From the NCBI GenBank assembly GCA_937951615.1, contig CALFBH010000003.1:1-64000 (forward strand): a stretch of DNA of 64,000 bases, given 5' to 3'. The position numbers and the translations under genes were made by a program. Positions 43,842 to 52,623 of the stretch are shown one piece after another. This DNA comes from an uncultured Saprospiraceae bacterium (GTDB lineage: Bacteria; Bacteroidota; Bacteroidia; Chitinophagales; Saprospiraceae). Numbering within the stretch: position 1 is the stretch's first letter; each line of letters begins with the position of its first letter. Under the pieces are notes generated by a model, which ran no database searches, had not been told where the DNA came from, and worked only from the letters and a program-made list of their open reading frames with translations.

Positions 43842-45497
43842 TCAAACCTTAAAAAACACCACCTGATAAGTCCGCTCATTCACCCGAATCCAAGCCCGAT
43901 ACACCCCAGGCGGATAATCCCCAACATCAGGAATCCTTTCAATTACCTTTTCGTTAGCCAGATATTTATTTTTAGCTTGAAACATAGGGCGACCATAAGC
44001 ATTTAAAACATCAACATAGACTTCATTGAAATTATAAGAAGGCATATCCAGCTTAAAAGAAATATGATCACGAACTGGATGAGGATGAGTAAAATTAGCC
44101 TGACCTTGCATAATAATCGCATTATCTGACAAGAGCATATAAGCCCGATAAAAATCAGGAATCCCATACCCCAGCTTTTCATCAGGCGCATAAGCCTGCG
44201 TAGCACTCAATTCAATAGCCTCCATAATATCCATATTCGTCTTCTCAGGAAAAGCCGACCACAAAGAAGCCACCATACCAGCCATCACAGGCGAGGCAAA
44301 AGAAGTACCACTCGACGAATCAACCTGATAAGAATACAAAGAAGCAACGATAGTTTCCAGTCCGCGAGCAGCTACATTCGGCTTAATACTACCATCTGAA
44401 CCAGGACCAAAAGAACTGAAGTAGGCTTTTTGGCGATAACGATCCACGGCAGCAACTGCCATCACACTATCACCGTCGGCGGGTGCGCCTATATATTTCC
44501 AGGAATCTCCACCGGAATTGCCTGCACTATTGACCACCAAAATACCTTTACTCGCAGCAATATCAGCAGCAACAGAAGACCGGCAAATATCTCCACACAT
44601 ATCTGCATAAGTATGGTTCATTTTCTTTTTATCAAAAGTCGTATAACCCAGTGAAGAATTAACCACATCCACCCCAAGACTATCTGCATACTCAATACCT
44701 GCTGCCCAGTTGTCTTCTTCCACCACCAGTTCTGAACCTGTTTCTTCTGTGCGCAGACAAATATAAGCAGCATCCGGTGCAGTCCCAACCATCAGTCCAG
44801 GTAGGTTGGCTGCCATCGTAGATAAAACTTGCGATCCATGCGAACTCGCTTCATAAGCATAGTCATCATCATACACAAAATCCCGGCTGTCCAGCAAGCG
44901 TCCATCCAGACGAAGGCTGTCAAAAAAAGGCATAATATCTACATTGGTAAAACCGCCATCCAACACCGCAACCATAATACCATCACCGCGATGTCCCATG
45001 TCATGCAATTGATGTCCATTGAGCATTCTGATTTGCTGACCAGCATAGCCATAATAGTCGGAAACCCGAGTGTAGGTGCTGACCGGGTCACGATTTTTAT
45101 CCTTACGGAAATGGTATTTTTGTGGTCGATATTTTCCGACGACCGTCGTTTTTTTGACAAATGGCAGTTGCTCTATTTGGGCGAAAGCCTCCTCATCTGC
45201 ATGTACAATAGCTGTATTGAACCACTTAGACACATTAAGTACTTTTGCACCAGTTGCCCGTATCTGACTAAGGTATATTGGCGTAATAGGCAAGTCCATT
45301 TCATCAATGCTGATACCTTGTTTTTTACGTCGTTCAATAGCACGAGGAGAAAGAAATTCTTGTGCTTGAAAGATGCTATACGGACTGTCATTTTTATCCG
45401 TAAACTCAACACGGTATTTGTCGAATTTTTTTTGTGCAAATAAAGGGCTAAATAAAGATAGACAGCTAATGAGCAACAGTAAACGCATGATTTTCAT
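43842..45497 (-). CDS. T9SS-exported subtilase (S8 peptidase)
   Basis: The 551-residue product has a signal peptide (MRLLLLISCLSLFSPLFAQ). A propeptide-like region (FLSPRAIERRKKQGI) typical of Bacteroidota subtilases follows, then the full S8 triad: Asp in VAVLDGGF, His in SSHGSQVLSTMAAN and Ser in SSSGTSFASPVMAGMVA, with Asn in NSAGNSG. The C-terminus (HPVRDHISFKLD ... GVYRAWIRVNERTYQVVFFKV) is a Por-type sorting domain. The start codon overlaps the stop of rloB as ATGA, so this secreted enzyme appears translationally coupled to the RloA-RloB pair; a second in-frame ATG is at 45488. Confidence 0.88.
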   Translation of the reverse strand: MKIMRLLLLISCLSLFSPLFAQKKFDKYRVEFTDKNDSPYSIFQAQEFLSPRAIERRKKQGISIDEMDLPITPIYLSQIRATGAKVLNVSKWFNTAIVHADEEAFAQIEQLPFVKKTTVVGKYRPQKYHFRKDKNRDPVSTYTRVSDYYGYAGQQIRMLNGHQLHDMGHRGDGIMVAVLDGGFTNVDIMPFFDSLRLDGRLLDSRDFVYDDDYAYEASSHGSQVLSTMAANLPGLMVGTAPDAAYICLRTEETGSELVVEEDNWAAGIEYADSLGVDVVNSSLGYTTFDKKKMNHTYADMCGDICRSSVAADIAASKGILVVNSAGNSGGDSWKYIGAPADGDSVMAVAAVDRYRQKAYFSSFGPGSDGSIKPNVAARGLETIVASLYSYQVDSSSGTSFASPVMAGMVASLWSAFPEKTNMDIMEAIELSATQAYAPDEKLGYGIPDFYRAYMLLSDNAIIMQGQANFTHPHPVRDHISFKLDMPSYNFNEVYVDVLNAYGRPMFQAKNKYLANEKVIERIPDVGDYPPGVYRAWIRVNERTYQVVFFKV

Positions 45498-46174
45498 TTT
45501 TTTGACAATTCGACCAACTTGGTTTTCAAAAATGTTTCAAAGTCATTTTTACCGATGACTTCAATGAGGGCTTCTCCCAGTTGGTAAACTTTTGTTTCGC
45601 CAGTATTGGGCATAAAGTGTTTCTTATCAATATTTGCTTTCTTAGCATTGTGAATTGCTTTGGGTAAATCAGGGATAAATGTGTAGGGATTGTAGCCTCC
45701 TTTTTCCAGTTTAGATATCGCATTTTTGAGTGCTTTGGGACTTATGTTTTCAAGAAGTTCACTTTTCTTATGAAAATACAGCCATACTTCAAAGCAAGGA
45801 TTGCTGATAACAATATGCCAATTCGGATAGTCATTGCAATAATCGGCAATAGTCTGCAATTGCTCATTTGTCCATCGGTCTTTATCCATGACAAACCACA
45901 AATCATCTTCATCGGTCAAGCCTTCTTTCTCAATATATTTTACAGCCCGATCCAAGACCCATTTTGGAGCTGATTTGGTTTCATATTTGTCTTTTAATTC
46001 TTGTTCATTGATTTTATCCTCTATAATGTCCACCGTTACTTTTCTTGACATGTACTCAAACAAACGGAAATATTCCGGCTCTCGCTTACCACCTTCGCAG
46101 GCAATAGCGAATAACTTATAATCACGCACCAGTTTTAGAGGTGTATCTCGCTGGTATCCTCGCTTTTTACGCAT
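45494..46174 (-). CDS. rloB: RloB family protein
   Basis: The 226-residue product has the RloB pattern: CEGGKREPEYFRLFE near residue 30, WFVMDKDRW near 95 and ISNPCFEVWLYFHKK near 125. These acidic motifs resemble a TOPRIM-like nuclease fold. RloB genes occur beside RloA ATPases in restriction-linked and defence loci. The pair recalls ATPase-TOPRIM systems such as PARIS (AriA-AriB), though membership cannot be settled by eye. It overlaps rloA by 8 bases and the downstream subtilase by 4. Confidence 0.85.
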   Translation of the reverse strand: MRKKRGYQRDTPLKLVRDYKLFAIACEGGKREPEYFRLFEYMSRKVTVDIIEDKINEQELKDKYETKSAPKWVLDRAVKYIEKEGLTDEDDLWFVMDKDRWTNEQLQTIADYCNDYPNWHIVISNPCFEVWLYFHKKSELLENISPKALKNAISKLEKGGYNPYTFIPDLPKAIHNAKKANIDKKHFMPNTGETKVYQLGEALIEVIGKNDFETFLKTKLVELSKK

Positions 46175-47504
46175 CTGTGGCTTGCCAGTTTAATTGTTTT
46201 AAATTAGCAGTAAAAGGAACAGCTCCAAACCTGCCTTTCAAATAACCTTTACGAATATCTAAGTCATAACGAGGTTTGAATTCGCTTAGAGAATATAGAT
46301 TTGTGGCACCACCTTTGTCCTTTTCTGCAAACCATATTTCGTCTTGGCGGAAGATGTTAAGGTTGAGTAAGTTGGATTCATGAGTAGTGAATAGTAGTTG
46401 TCCATTGGTGTTTGGTTCATCCATTATTTTTTTTACGAAATCATCTAATAAGACAATGTGTAAACTACGATCTATTTCATCAATGATATAAGTGTTTCCA
46501 AGTTCTAAAACTCCCATAAACATGGGAATAAATTCTATTAACCGTCGTGTTCCGTCAGACTCTTCAGATATGTTAAAGTTTACGTTGTGATTATTTAAAT
46601 TTTTGTGTATAGTTCTTATCTGTTTGACAACATATCTATTTTTTTCTTTAAGAATCCTAACAAAACTGTGACCAATATCTATAAATAAGGATTGATTTTC
46701 TCCAATACTCTCAAGAGTCTTGTTTTTTAAGTCATCATCCATGTTTTGAAAAAAATCGTCAAAACCAATAGTTTCTACTGATAATTTCTTCACTCCTGTA
46801 TCAAAAGAGTCTATCAGTTCATTAACGGATTCGGCTATTTTACTGGATTGAGAGATGCCAGAGAGGACACCATAGGACTTGCTAGCAGGATAGATAATAA
46901 TCAAATGTTCACGTATCCACTGCCTAACATTATCAATATCTTTGATTTTTAAATTTTCAGATTTTCCTACTAACAGTTCGTCGCTTTGAAGTAAGTTGTC
47001 CTCCATTAATTCTACTAACAATTCACTCTTTTTTGTTTTGATATAAGACTTCCCGAATTTGATTTTTGATTGACCACTTTTATTCGTTTTACGTTCGAAT
47101 ACCAGTTTATCTTCTTTGTCAATACCAGAAATATACAACCACTCTTTTTTAATTACATTACCATTAATACTTACCCCATAGGCATAAATCTTTCTTTTAT
47201 AATAAAATTCAATCTCAAACTCAGAAGGGACATTTAATTTTGTTTTATCCAGTCTGAATTTTTGTGAATTGATAGATTTTTCCAAACCACCATTTTCTAC
47301 TATCGTTTTTAAATAATCAATTGCTTTAACAAGATTAGACTTCCCCGCTCCATTAGCCCCATAGATAGCAGCACCTTTCAGGATATTTAATTTTCCTGCC
47401 TTATACACATGATGTTTATGTCTTCGGGATGATCCCGCCAACATATTAAACTCTTTTTCTTCATTGAAGGAAAGAAAATTGGATACGACAAATCTGATTA
47501 GCAT
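46167..47504 (-). CDS. rloA: RloA-like AAA/ABC-type ATPase
   Basis: The 445-residue product starts with the typical FVVSNFLSFNEEKEFNMLAG. Walker A is AIYGANGAGKSNLVKAI at about residue 48, the signature is ESDGTRRLIEFIP, Walker B is NTYIIDEIDRSLH and the switch His is in LLFTTHESNLLN. This is an SMC/ABC-like ATPase of the AAA_15/AAA_21 group. With RloB it probably forms a sensor-effector unit of an anti-phage or stress response. A TAnnTTTG element precedes it. Confidence 0.86.
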   Translation of the reverse strand: MLIRFVVSNFLSFNEEKEFNMLAGSSRRHKHHVYKAGKLNILKGAAIYGANGAGKSNLVKAIDYLKTIVENGGLEKSINSQKFRLDKTKLNVPSEFEIEFYYKRKIYAYGVSINGNVIKKEWLYISGIDKEDKLVFERKTNKSGQSKIKFGKSYIKTKKSELLVELMEDNLLQSDELLVGKSENLKIKDIDNVRQWIREHLIIIYPASKSYGVLSGISQSSKIAESVNELIDSFDTGVKKLSVETIGFDDFFQNMDDDLKNKTLESIGENQSLFIDIGHSFVRILKEKNRYVVKQIRTIHKNLNNHNVNFNISEESDGTRRLIEFIPMFMGVLELGNTYIIDEIDRSLHIVLLDDFVKKIMDEPNTNGQLLFTTHESNLLNLNIFRQDEIWFAEKDKGGATNLYSLSEFKPRYDLDIRKGYLKGRFGAVPFTANLKQLNWQATDA

Positions 47505-47548
47505 AATTTAAAGTCTTAAATTAGAACGATATTTTCTCTTAATCAACG

Positions 47549-47556
47549 CAAATTTA
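47549..47556 (-). promoter_or_regulatory. Promoter -7 element for rloA-rloB
   Basis: On the minus strand the sequence is TAAATTTG, an exact TAnnTTTG match 45 bases ahead of the rloA ATG. A TTTG at the -33 distance is not evident. Confidence 0.45.
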
Positions 47557-47623
47557 GCCCAAAATAAGATAAAAATCCACATTTTTAGAGAAAAAAACGT
47601 CTTGATGTGCGCAATCTATTACC

Positions 47624-47668
47624 TCGTAACCTACTCAACCAATCACCAATCAACCAATCACCACTCAA
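47624..47668. repeat. CAACCAATCAC repeat
   Basis: Degenerate units of ACTCAACCAATCACCAATCA end exactly at the stop codon of the BrkB gene. The style (short AAC/ACC words) is like the tails of the repeats at 42860 and 43800. Confidence 0.65.
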
Positions 47669-48631
47669 CTACTCCCCATCATCCTCATCCTCCCGCTTAG
47701 CTTTCAAATCACGATTCACAGCAATGCCAGCGTTCAACTCAAAACCAATCAACAAAATCAGCGAATTGAGTTGCAACCAGACCATGGATACGATAAGCGT
47801 TCCCAGCGAACCATAGACTTGATTATATCTGCCAAACTCATTGACAAAAAAAGAAAAAATCAGTGAAATAAAAATAGTCAGTATAGTAGCCACTGTAGCA
47901 CCAGGCGAAATAAAGGGAAACTTCCGCCTCGTTGCTGGTCCCAGTCGATAAATCGTAGAAATCGCACTATAAAACAAAGCCAGAATCACCAGCCAACGTA
48001 AAATAGTGATGGCAATATAACTGAATTGACTCGCATTTATGACTTCCAGCGCAAGCGTGAGAATCCTGCCACCCAGTACAATAAAAAGTACAGAAGCAAT
48101 CAGCAGTAAAAATAAAATCAGCATAATCTGAAAAGCAACCCCGCGAATTTGGAATATATTACGTTTGCGAAAAGTTTCAGGATAAGCCTTATTGAAGGTA
48201 GACATGATTGAAAAAACGCCATTAGAAGAAAACCAGATAGCGAGAATAAAACCTACAGAAAGCAAGCCGCCACGTGGGATAATGACCAAATCAGTCACCG
48301 TACTCTGTAAAAGCTCATAAGCATTGACAGGCATCAAATCCTTCATGAAATCGAGCAGAGTCGCATCGAGGTTTTGGATGGGAATATAAGGCAGCAGAGA
48401 AAAGAAAAAAATGATGGACGGAAACAAAGCCAACATAAAGCTAAACGCGATGGCGCGCGCTCGCACTGTGAGTTTGTTCCGTTTCAGTTCATTATGGATA
48501 AATGTAGCAATATCGTAAATCGGAATTTTGGCAAAACCGGGCAGGGTAGTGGTCTTGGTCCAGCTCATCAGCCATTTGAATAAGGGATGCCCTATGATAT
48601 AATCAATGATTTGTTCAATTAGCCTTTTCAA
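47669..48631 (-). CDS. YihY/BrkB family membrane protein
   Basis: The 320-residue protein has six membrane helices and the family motifs RARAIAFSFMLALFPSIIFFFSLLPYIP, GGLLSVGFILAIWFSSNGVFSIMSTFNKAY and PGATVATILTIFISLIFSFFVNEF in order. The C-terminus is charged (DLKAKREDEDDGE). BrkB-like proteins are inner-membrane proteins of unsettled function, once mis-assigned as RNase BN. The gene overlaps the end of the thioesterase gene by 17 bases. Confidence 0.9.
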   Translation of the reverse strand: MKRLIEQIIDYIIGHPLFKWLMSWTKTTTLPGFAKIPIYDIATFIHNELKRNKLTVRARAIAFSFMLALFPSIIFFFSLLPYIPIQNLDATLLDFMKDLMPVNAYELLQSTVTDLVIIPRGGLLSVGFILAIWFSSNGVFSIMSTFNKAYPETFRKRNIFQIRGVAFQIMLILFLLLIASVLFIVLGGRILTLALEVINASQFSYIAITILRWLVILALFYSAISTIYRLGPATRRKFPFISPGATVATILTIFISLIFSFFVNEFGRYNQVYGSLGTLIVSMVWLQLNSLILLIGFELNAGIAVNRDLKAKREDEDDGE

Positions 48632-49031
48632 AATAAGGGTGTATTTTTTCTAGTAAATTTTTGGGCGCGTAAGTAGTTTTCATCGTCTTAGCATCCACAA
48701 AAGCCAGCTTGACTTCACCAGCATTAGCCAGCTTACCCGATTCCAGAAAAACTTCCATCTTGAAAGTTACATGAGTACTGGGAAGTTTTTTAATGGTCGT
48801 CCGAATCGTAATCAATTCGTCATAGCACGGGGCACGAAGATACCGAATATGAATAGCAGCAACAGGGCACATCACACCCTCTTCTTCCAGCCTTTTATAA
48901 GGGAAACCGATACTCCGAAGTAGTTCCGCCCGTCCAATCTCATAATAGCGAGGATAATGCCCGTAATAGACATAGCCCATCTGATCAACATCAGCATAGC
49001 GAACGCGAATTTGATAATCATATTGTAACAT
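48615..49031 (-). CDS. YbgC-like acyl-CoA thioesterase (hotdog fold)
   Basis: The 138-residue protein opens with RVRYADVDQMGYVYYGHYPRYYEIGRAELLR, which contains the catalytic Asp-x-x-Gly-x-Val/x-Tyr pattern of 4-hydroxybenzoyl-CoA thioesterase-like enzymes. A typical LRAPCYDELITIRT strand follows. It would hydrolyse acyl-CoA in the cytoplasm. It is transcribed with brkB, and a TAnnTTTG element lies 31 bases ahead of its start. Confidence 0.9.
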   Translation of the reverse strand: MLQYDYQIRVRYADVDQMGYVYYGHYPRYYEIGRAELLRSIGFPYKRLEEEGVMCPVAAIHIRYLRAPCYDELITIRTTIKKLPSTHVTFKMEVFLESGKLANAGEVKLAFVDAKTMKTTYAPKNLLEKIHPYFEKAN

Positions 49032-49062
49032 AATCAGCGTTTATGACGTAATTATTCTTGTG

Positions 49063-49070
49063 CAAAGCTA
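49063..49070 (-). promoter_or_regulatory. Promoter -7 element for the thioesterase-brkB genes
   Basis: The minus strand reads TAGCTTTG, an exact TAnnTTTG match 31 bases ahead of the ATG at 49031. Confidence 0.5.
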
Positions 49071-49143
49071 AGGAATCCAATGGTATTAAAAAGGTAGAGT
49101 CATTAATTTTCGAGCTTTGAACACTTTTCGCATTCCTTATTCT

Positions 49144-49172
49144 TTTGCAAGAATAAAAAATAATTACTTTTG
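49144..49172 (+). promoter_or_regulatory. Promoter of the desaturase gene
   Basis: TTTG at 49144-49147, a 17-base spacer and TACTTTTG at 49165-49172 match the Bacteroidota -33/-7 consensus. The ATG is 55 bases further on. Confidence 0.65.
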
Positions 49173-49227
49173 CGACATCACATCCTTCTAATCTCCCAAA
49201 ATTTTACTGACTTAAACTGACTACATT

Positions 49228-50277
49228 ATGCGTTTAGAATTAGAAGAAGAAATTAAAACCAAATTAGCAGACTGGCGATCTATGATTGCTGAATACCAAA
49301 TACCAAGTACCAAAAAGGCGATGATACAAATGGCGAATACGTTCCTGCCTTTTCTGGGACTTTGGAGGCTGATGTATTTTTCGCTAAACTGGTCGGTCTG
49401 GATAACCATATTACTGGCCTTTGTCAATGCTTTTTTCATGGTTAGAATATTTATTATTCAGCATGACTGTGGGCATCAGTCTTTTACGGTATCGAAAAAA
49501 GCGAACAACATTATTGGTTTTGTGTGCAGCCTGTTCAGCTCTTTGCCGTTCAAATACTGGGCAAGGGTTCATAATTATCACCATGGACATACTGGACAAC
49601 TGGAAGAACGGGATATTGGAGACATTGACTTTCTGACTGTTCAGGAATTTAAGTCCAGAGGGAAATGGGGGAGAATGAAATATCGACTTTTCAGACATCC
49701 GCTGACGCTCTTTTGTTTTGTGCCAATTTATTATTTTGTGATTGCAAATCGCTTTCCAAAAACAGAATTTAAAGGCTTCAGAAAACGATTTAAATGGTCG
49801 CAAATTCGGAACAATCTGGCAATTCTGATCGTGTATAGTGCTTTAGCCTGGCTACTGGGTTGGCAGAAATTCCTCTTTATACAATTGTCTATTATTTTTA
49901 TTTTTTCTGTTATCGCTTTTTGGTTTTTCTATGTGCAACATACACATGAGCAGACTTATCACAGCTGGCAGAAGAACTGGGATTTTTTATTGGCTTCAGT
50001 GAGAGGGGCGACCTATTATAAATTACCAAAATTATTTCAATGGCTGACCGGCAATATTGGGATACACCATATCCATCACCTATCTAGCCTGATTCCCAAT
50101 TATAATCTGGAGAAATGTATGAAAGATAATCCCTTGCTCACGCAATACACCAATATTATTACCTTCAGAGACAGCCTGCAATCCGTCAGTAATAAGCTGT
50201 GGGATGAGCAAAAACAGATGATGATTTCTTTTAAAGAATTTTATAGAATGGAAAGGCTGGGATTGCTGGGTAGTTAA
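49228..50277 (+). CDS. Fatty acid desaturase (Delta12/omega-6-like)
   Basis: The 349-residue protein has four or more membrane helices and the three histidine boxes of membrane di-iron desaturases: HDCGH at about residue 79, HNYHH at about 115 and HHIHH at about 280. The second-loop motif VQHTHEQTYH is also present. It introduces double bases into membrane acyl chains to adjust fluidity. It has its own promoter and is divergent from the thioesterase gene. Confidence 0.92.
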   Translation: MRLELEEEIKTKLADWRSMIAEYQIPSTKKAMIQMANTFLPFLGLWRLMYFSLNWSVWITILLAFVNAFFMVRIFIIQHDCGHQSFTVSKKANNIIGFVCSLFSSLPFKYWARVHNYHHGHTGQLEERDIGDIDFLTVQEFKSRGKWGRMKYRLFRHPLTLFCFVPIYYFVIANRFPKTEFKGFRKRFKWSQIRNNLAILIVYSALAWLLGWQKFLFIQLSIIFIFSVIAFWFFYVQHTHEQTYHSWQKNWDFLLASVRGATYYKLPKLFQWLTGNIGIHHIHHLSSLIPNYNLEKCMKDNPLLTQYTNIITFRDSLQSVSNKLWDEQKQMMISFKEFYRMERLGLLGS

Positions 50278-50601
50278 TTTTTGGTCGATAGTCCATGGTC
50301 CATAGTCGATAGAAAAATTACAATAAATCAAATTCATTTTGCTTCGCAAAATGCGTAAAAACTGAACAAAATTGTCATTCTCGTTAAAACAATTGACAAC
50401 TATCGACTATGGACTATCGACTATGGACTATCAACAGCCGACCAATGTAAGTTTCACAACTTCCTGTCGAAGATGATGATTTTCAATCGCTGATTTCTCA
50501 CTATTTTTGTCCGCTTTAAACAAGTTCTTATTGTTTTGGCACAATATTTACAAGGAGAGAGCGTGACTAAGATACTCATCATCTCAAAACCATAATAAAA
50601 G
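50278..50601. repeat. 324-base gap with heptamer repeats on both sides of a hairpin
   Basis: Heptamer-type words occur at 50282-50312 (GGTCGATAGTCCATGGTCC and on) and 50399-50444 (CTATCGACTATGGACTATCG and on). Between them is CATTTTGCTTCGCAAAATG. The remainder up to 50601 is the leader of the next gene. No gene is visible. Confidence 0.75.
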
Positions 50602-51099
50602 ATGCAAAAAATACTTTTTATCATGTTGGCAGGCTTCATGGCTTGTATGACTGCTTACGGACAAACCGAGCCTGTACAGTCGAAAGGCAAAGATGTCGCT
50701 GAAACGCTTTCCCTGATTAAGGGACAATGGCGTTTTGTGTATAAAATTATAGAAAACGAAGTGCATTATGATACTCGTATCCAGCCGAATGCAGCAAATA
50801 CCGAAATGGAAGTGGTCGTAGATACAATGGCCATTCATTCTTTTCAAATTGATGAAAGAGGACGAACTAAATACGCTGTTAATTGGGAAAACGCGCTTGG
50901 TGATTTGCTCGTAAACGAATGGGATGTTTCTGGGAAATGGGATGTAAAGCAAACACCTAATGGAATTGATGTTCACATTCTGGATGCTTATTTTCCTGGC
51001 TGCCCACCGATTATAAGACGTATTGTCAATATCAATAAGAAACAATTGTTTCTGCAGGATAGCCAGAGTGGAGACAAGTATTACTACGAAAAAAGATAA
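50602..51099 (+). CDS. Secreted hypothetical protein
   Basis: The 165-residue product has a signal peptide (MQKILFIMLAGFMACMTAYGQ). A beta-rich domain with VAETLSLIKGQWRFVYKI near the start follows, resembling lipocalin-like small secreted proteins that begin with a GxWxxV/I strand. The family cannot be named with certainty. It ends 75 bases before a strong palindromic terminator. Confidence 0.65.
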   Translation: MQKILFIMLAGFMACMTAYGQTEPVQSKGKDVAETLSLIKGQWRFVYKIIENEVHYDTRIQPNAANTEMEVVVDTMAIHSFQIDERGRTKYAVNWENALGDLLVNEWDVSGKWDVKQTPNGIDVHILDAYFPGCPPIIRRIVNINKKQLFLQDSQSGDKYYYEKR

Positions 51100-51173
51100 T
51101 AATATACAATTCAACTTCTCTGAATTTGAATTTGTATTTGAGCCTATATCTGTCGATAAACGCTTTTTTTATA

Positions 51174-51209
51174 AAAACGGGAATTTTGCAATTGCAAAAT
51201 TCCCGTTTT
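51174..51209. terminator. Perfect 36-base palindrome, likely terminator
   Basis: AAAACGGGAATTTTGCAA is followed directly by its reverse complement. The A and T ends make it usable as a bidirectional intrinsic terminator. Confidence 0.65.
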
Positions 51210-51213
51210 GTCT

Positions 51214-51247
51214 TCTATAGAGACAATTCGTGAATTGTCTCTATAGA
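51214..51247. repeat. TAGAGACAATTC inverted repeat
   Basis: Arms TCTATAGAGACAATTC and GAATTGTCTCTATAGA enclose a 2-base loop. Hairpins with this GAGACAATTCGTGAATTGTC core are common dispersed bacterial repeats. It lies directly next to the terminator at 51174. Confidence 0.75.
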
Positions 51248-51333
51248 ACGTTCGGTAGAAAACAATCTGACTGCTATTTTATGTCGGAATAAAACAATTT
51301 TATAGCAAAGCTTATTTTATACATAGAATAATG

Positions 51334-51341
51334 TATTTTTG
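51334..51341 (+). promoter_or_regulatory. Promoter -7 element of trxB
   Basis: TATTTTTG matches TAnnTTTG, 42 bases ahead of the trxB ATG. Confidence 0.5.
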
Positions 51342-51383
51342 TTCCCCAAATGAAAAAAATGATTAAATAAAGTTTATAATATT

Positions 51384-52331
51384 ATGTCAGCAGAACACGT
51401 AAATTGTTTGATTATCGGCTCTGGACCTGCCGGATACACCGCAGCTATATATGCCTCTCGCGCCAACCTGAAACCAATTCTTTATACAGGACCAGAACCA
51501 GGTGGACAATTGATGATTACGACAGATGTCGAAAATTATCCAGGCTATAAAGACGGTATCATGGGACCACAAATGATGGAAGATTTTAAAGCGCAGGCAG
51601 AGCGATTTGGGACGGACATTCGTTATGAAGTCATTACAAAAGTTGATTTTTCCAGCCATCCACATAAGGTTTGGACAGACAGCGATACCGAGATACACGC
51701 CGATTCAGTCATCATATCTACAGGCGCGAGTGCCAAGTGGCTTGGCTTGGAAAACGAAGAAAGATTAGCGACAACAGGAGGAGGCGTTTCAGCCTGTGCA
51801 GTCTGTGATGGTTTCTTTTATAAAGGACAAGATGTGGCAGTCGTAGGAGCAGGAGATACTGCTGCTGAAGAGGCGCTTTATCTGTCGAATATTTGTACGA
51901 AAGTACACATGGTTGTCCGCCGCGATGAAATGCGGGCTTCTAAAATCATGCAGGCACGCGTCTTTAAAAAAGAAAATATAATTGTTCACTGGAACAATAA
52001 TACCAAGACGATTTTGGAAGAAGACGGAAAAGTAACAGGCATTGAGTTGTTGAACAGCAAAACCAATGAAGAAACAACAATTCCAGTTACTGGGTTTTTT
52101 GTAGCCATCGGACATAAGCCCAATACTGGCATCTTCAAAGACTGGTTGGATACAGATGAGACAGGCTACATCATCACAAAAGCAGACAGCTCGAAGACAA
52201 ATGTCGAAGGTGTATTTGCAAGCGGAGATGCGCAAGATCACGTCTATCGCCAAGCAGTGACTGCTGCCGGAACAGGCTGTATGGCTGCCCTTGATGCAGA
52301 GCGTTATCTTGGCGAGAAAGGGATTGTTTGA
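51384..52331 (+). CDS. trxB: Thioredoxin-disulfide reductase
   Basis: The 315-residue product has the full low-molecular-weight TrxB layout: FAD motif IGSGPAGYTAAIYASRA, redox pair C138-A-V-C141 in SACAVCDGFF, NADP motif GAGDTAAEEALYLS and the C-terminal FAD contact GVFASGDAQDHVYRQAVTAAGTGCMAA. It transfers electrons from NADPH to thioredoxin. It is a single-gene unit with promoter and terminator. Confidence 0.96.
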   Translation: MSAEHVNCLIIGSGPAGYTAAIYASRANLKPILYTGPEPGGQLMITTDVENYPGYKDGIMGPQMMEDFKAQAERFGTDIRYEVITKVDFSSHPHKVWTDSDTEIHADSVIISTGASAKWLGLENEERLATTGGGVSACAVCDGFFYKGQDVAVVGAGDTAAEEALYLSNICTKVHMVVRRDEMRASKIMQARVFKKENIIVHWNNNTKTILEEDGKVTGIELLNSKTNEETTIPVTGFFVAIGHKPNTGIFKDWLDTDETGYIITKADSSKTNVEGVFASGDAQDHVYRQAVTAAGTGCMAALDAERYLGEKGIV

Positions 52332-52333
52332 GT

Positions 52334-52427
52334 AAGTTTAAGTTTAAGTCGAAGATTAAGTTTAAAACAGGATGTTGCCAGGGGCAACACTTCACAGATT
52401 TAAACTTAATCTTGAACTTAAACTTAT
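52334..52427. repeat. GTTTAAG-type repeat, inverted pair
   Basis: AAGTTTAAGTTTAAGTCGAAG at 52334-52364 and AAACTTAATCTTGAACTTAA at 52400-52425 are degenerate copies in opposite orientation. More copies lie at 52672-52690 and 53183-53225. They directly follow the trxB stop codon. Confidence 0.75.
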
Positions 52428-52433
52428 CCCCTT

Positions 52434-52475
52434 GCCCTGAATTTGTGAAATGGATTGCAAATTCAGGGCATTTTT
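52434..52475 (+). terminator. trxB terminator
   Basis: The stem is GCCCTGAATTTG/CAAATTCAGGGC with a 12-base loop, followed by ATTTTTAT. Confidence 0.75.
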
Positions 52476-52498
52476 ATGTCTGGTAGTTTTTACTTTTT

Positions 52499-52623
52499 CG
52501 GAATTGACCATTAATTGATTTGCACGCCTATTTCGCAAAAGCGATGGGTTTAAACCCATCGCTTTTGCGAAATAGGCGGATGGAATTTTTTTTGGCATCT
52601 GAACCAATTAATGGTCAATTTCG
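52499..52623. mobile_element. MITE-like inverted-repeat element, copy 2
   Basis: This 125-base element is nearly identical to the reverse complement of 20638-20767, including the 54-base palindrome; the copies differ by a short A/T-run length change and a few bases. It is flanked by the 8-base direct repeat TACTTTTT (52491-52498 and 52624-52631). The surrounding gap (52332-52787) holds no gene. Confidence 0.92.

Noticed and set aside
46167-47504. OLD-family nuclease (ATPase fused to TOPRIM)
   Set aside because: The protein ends after the ATPase domain; the nuclease-like part is the separate RloB.
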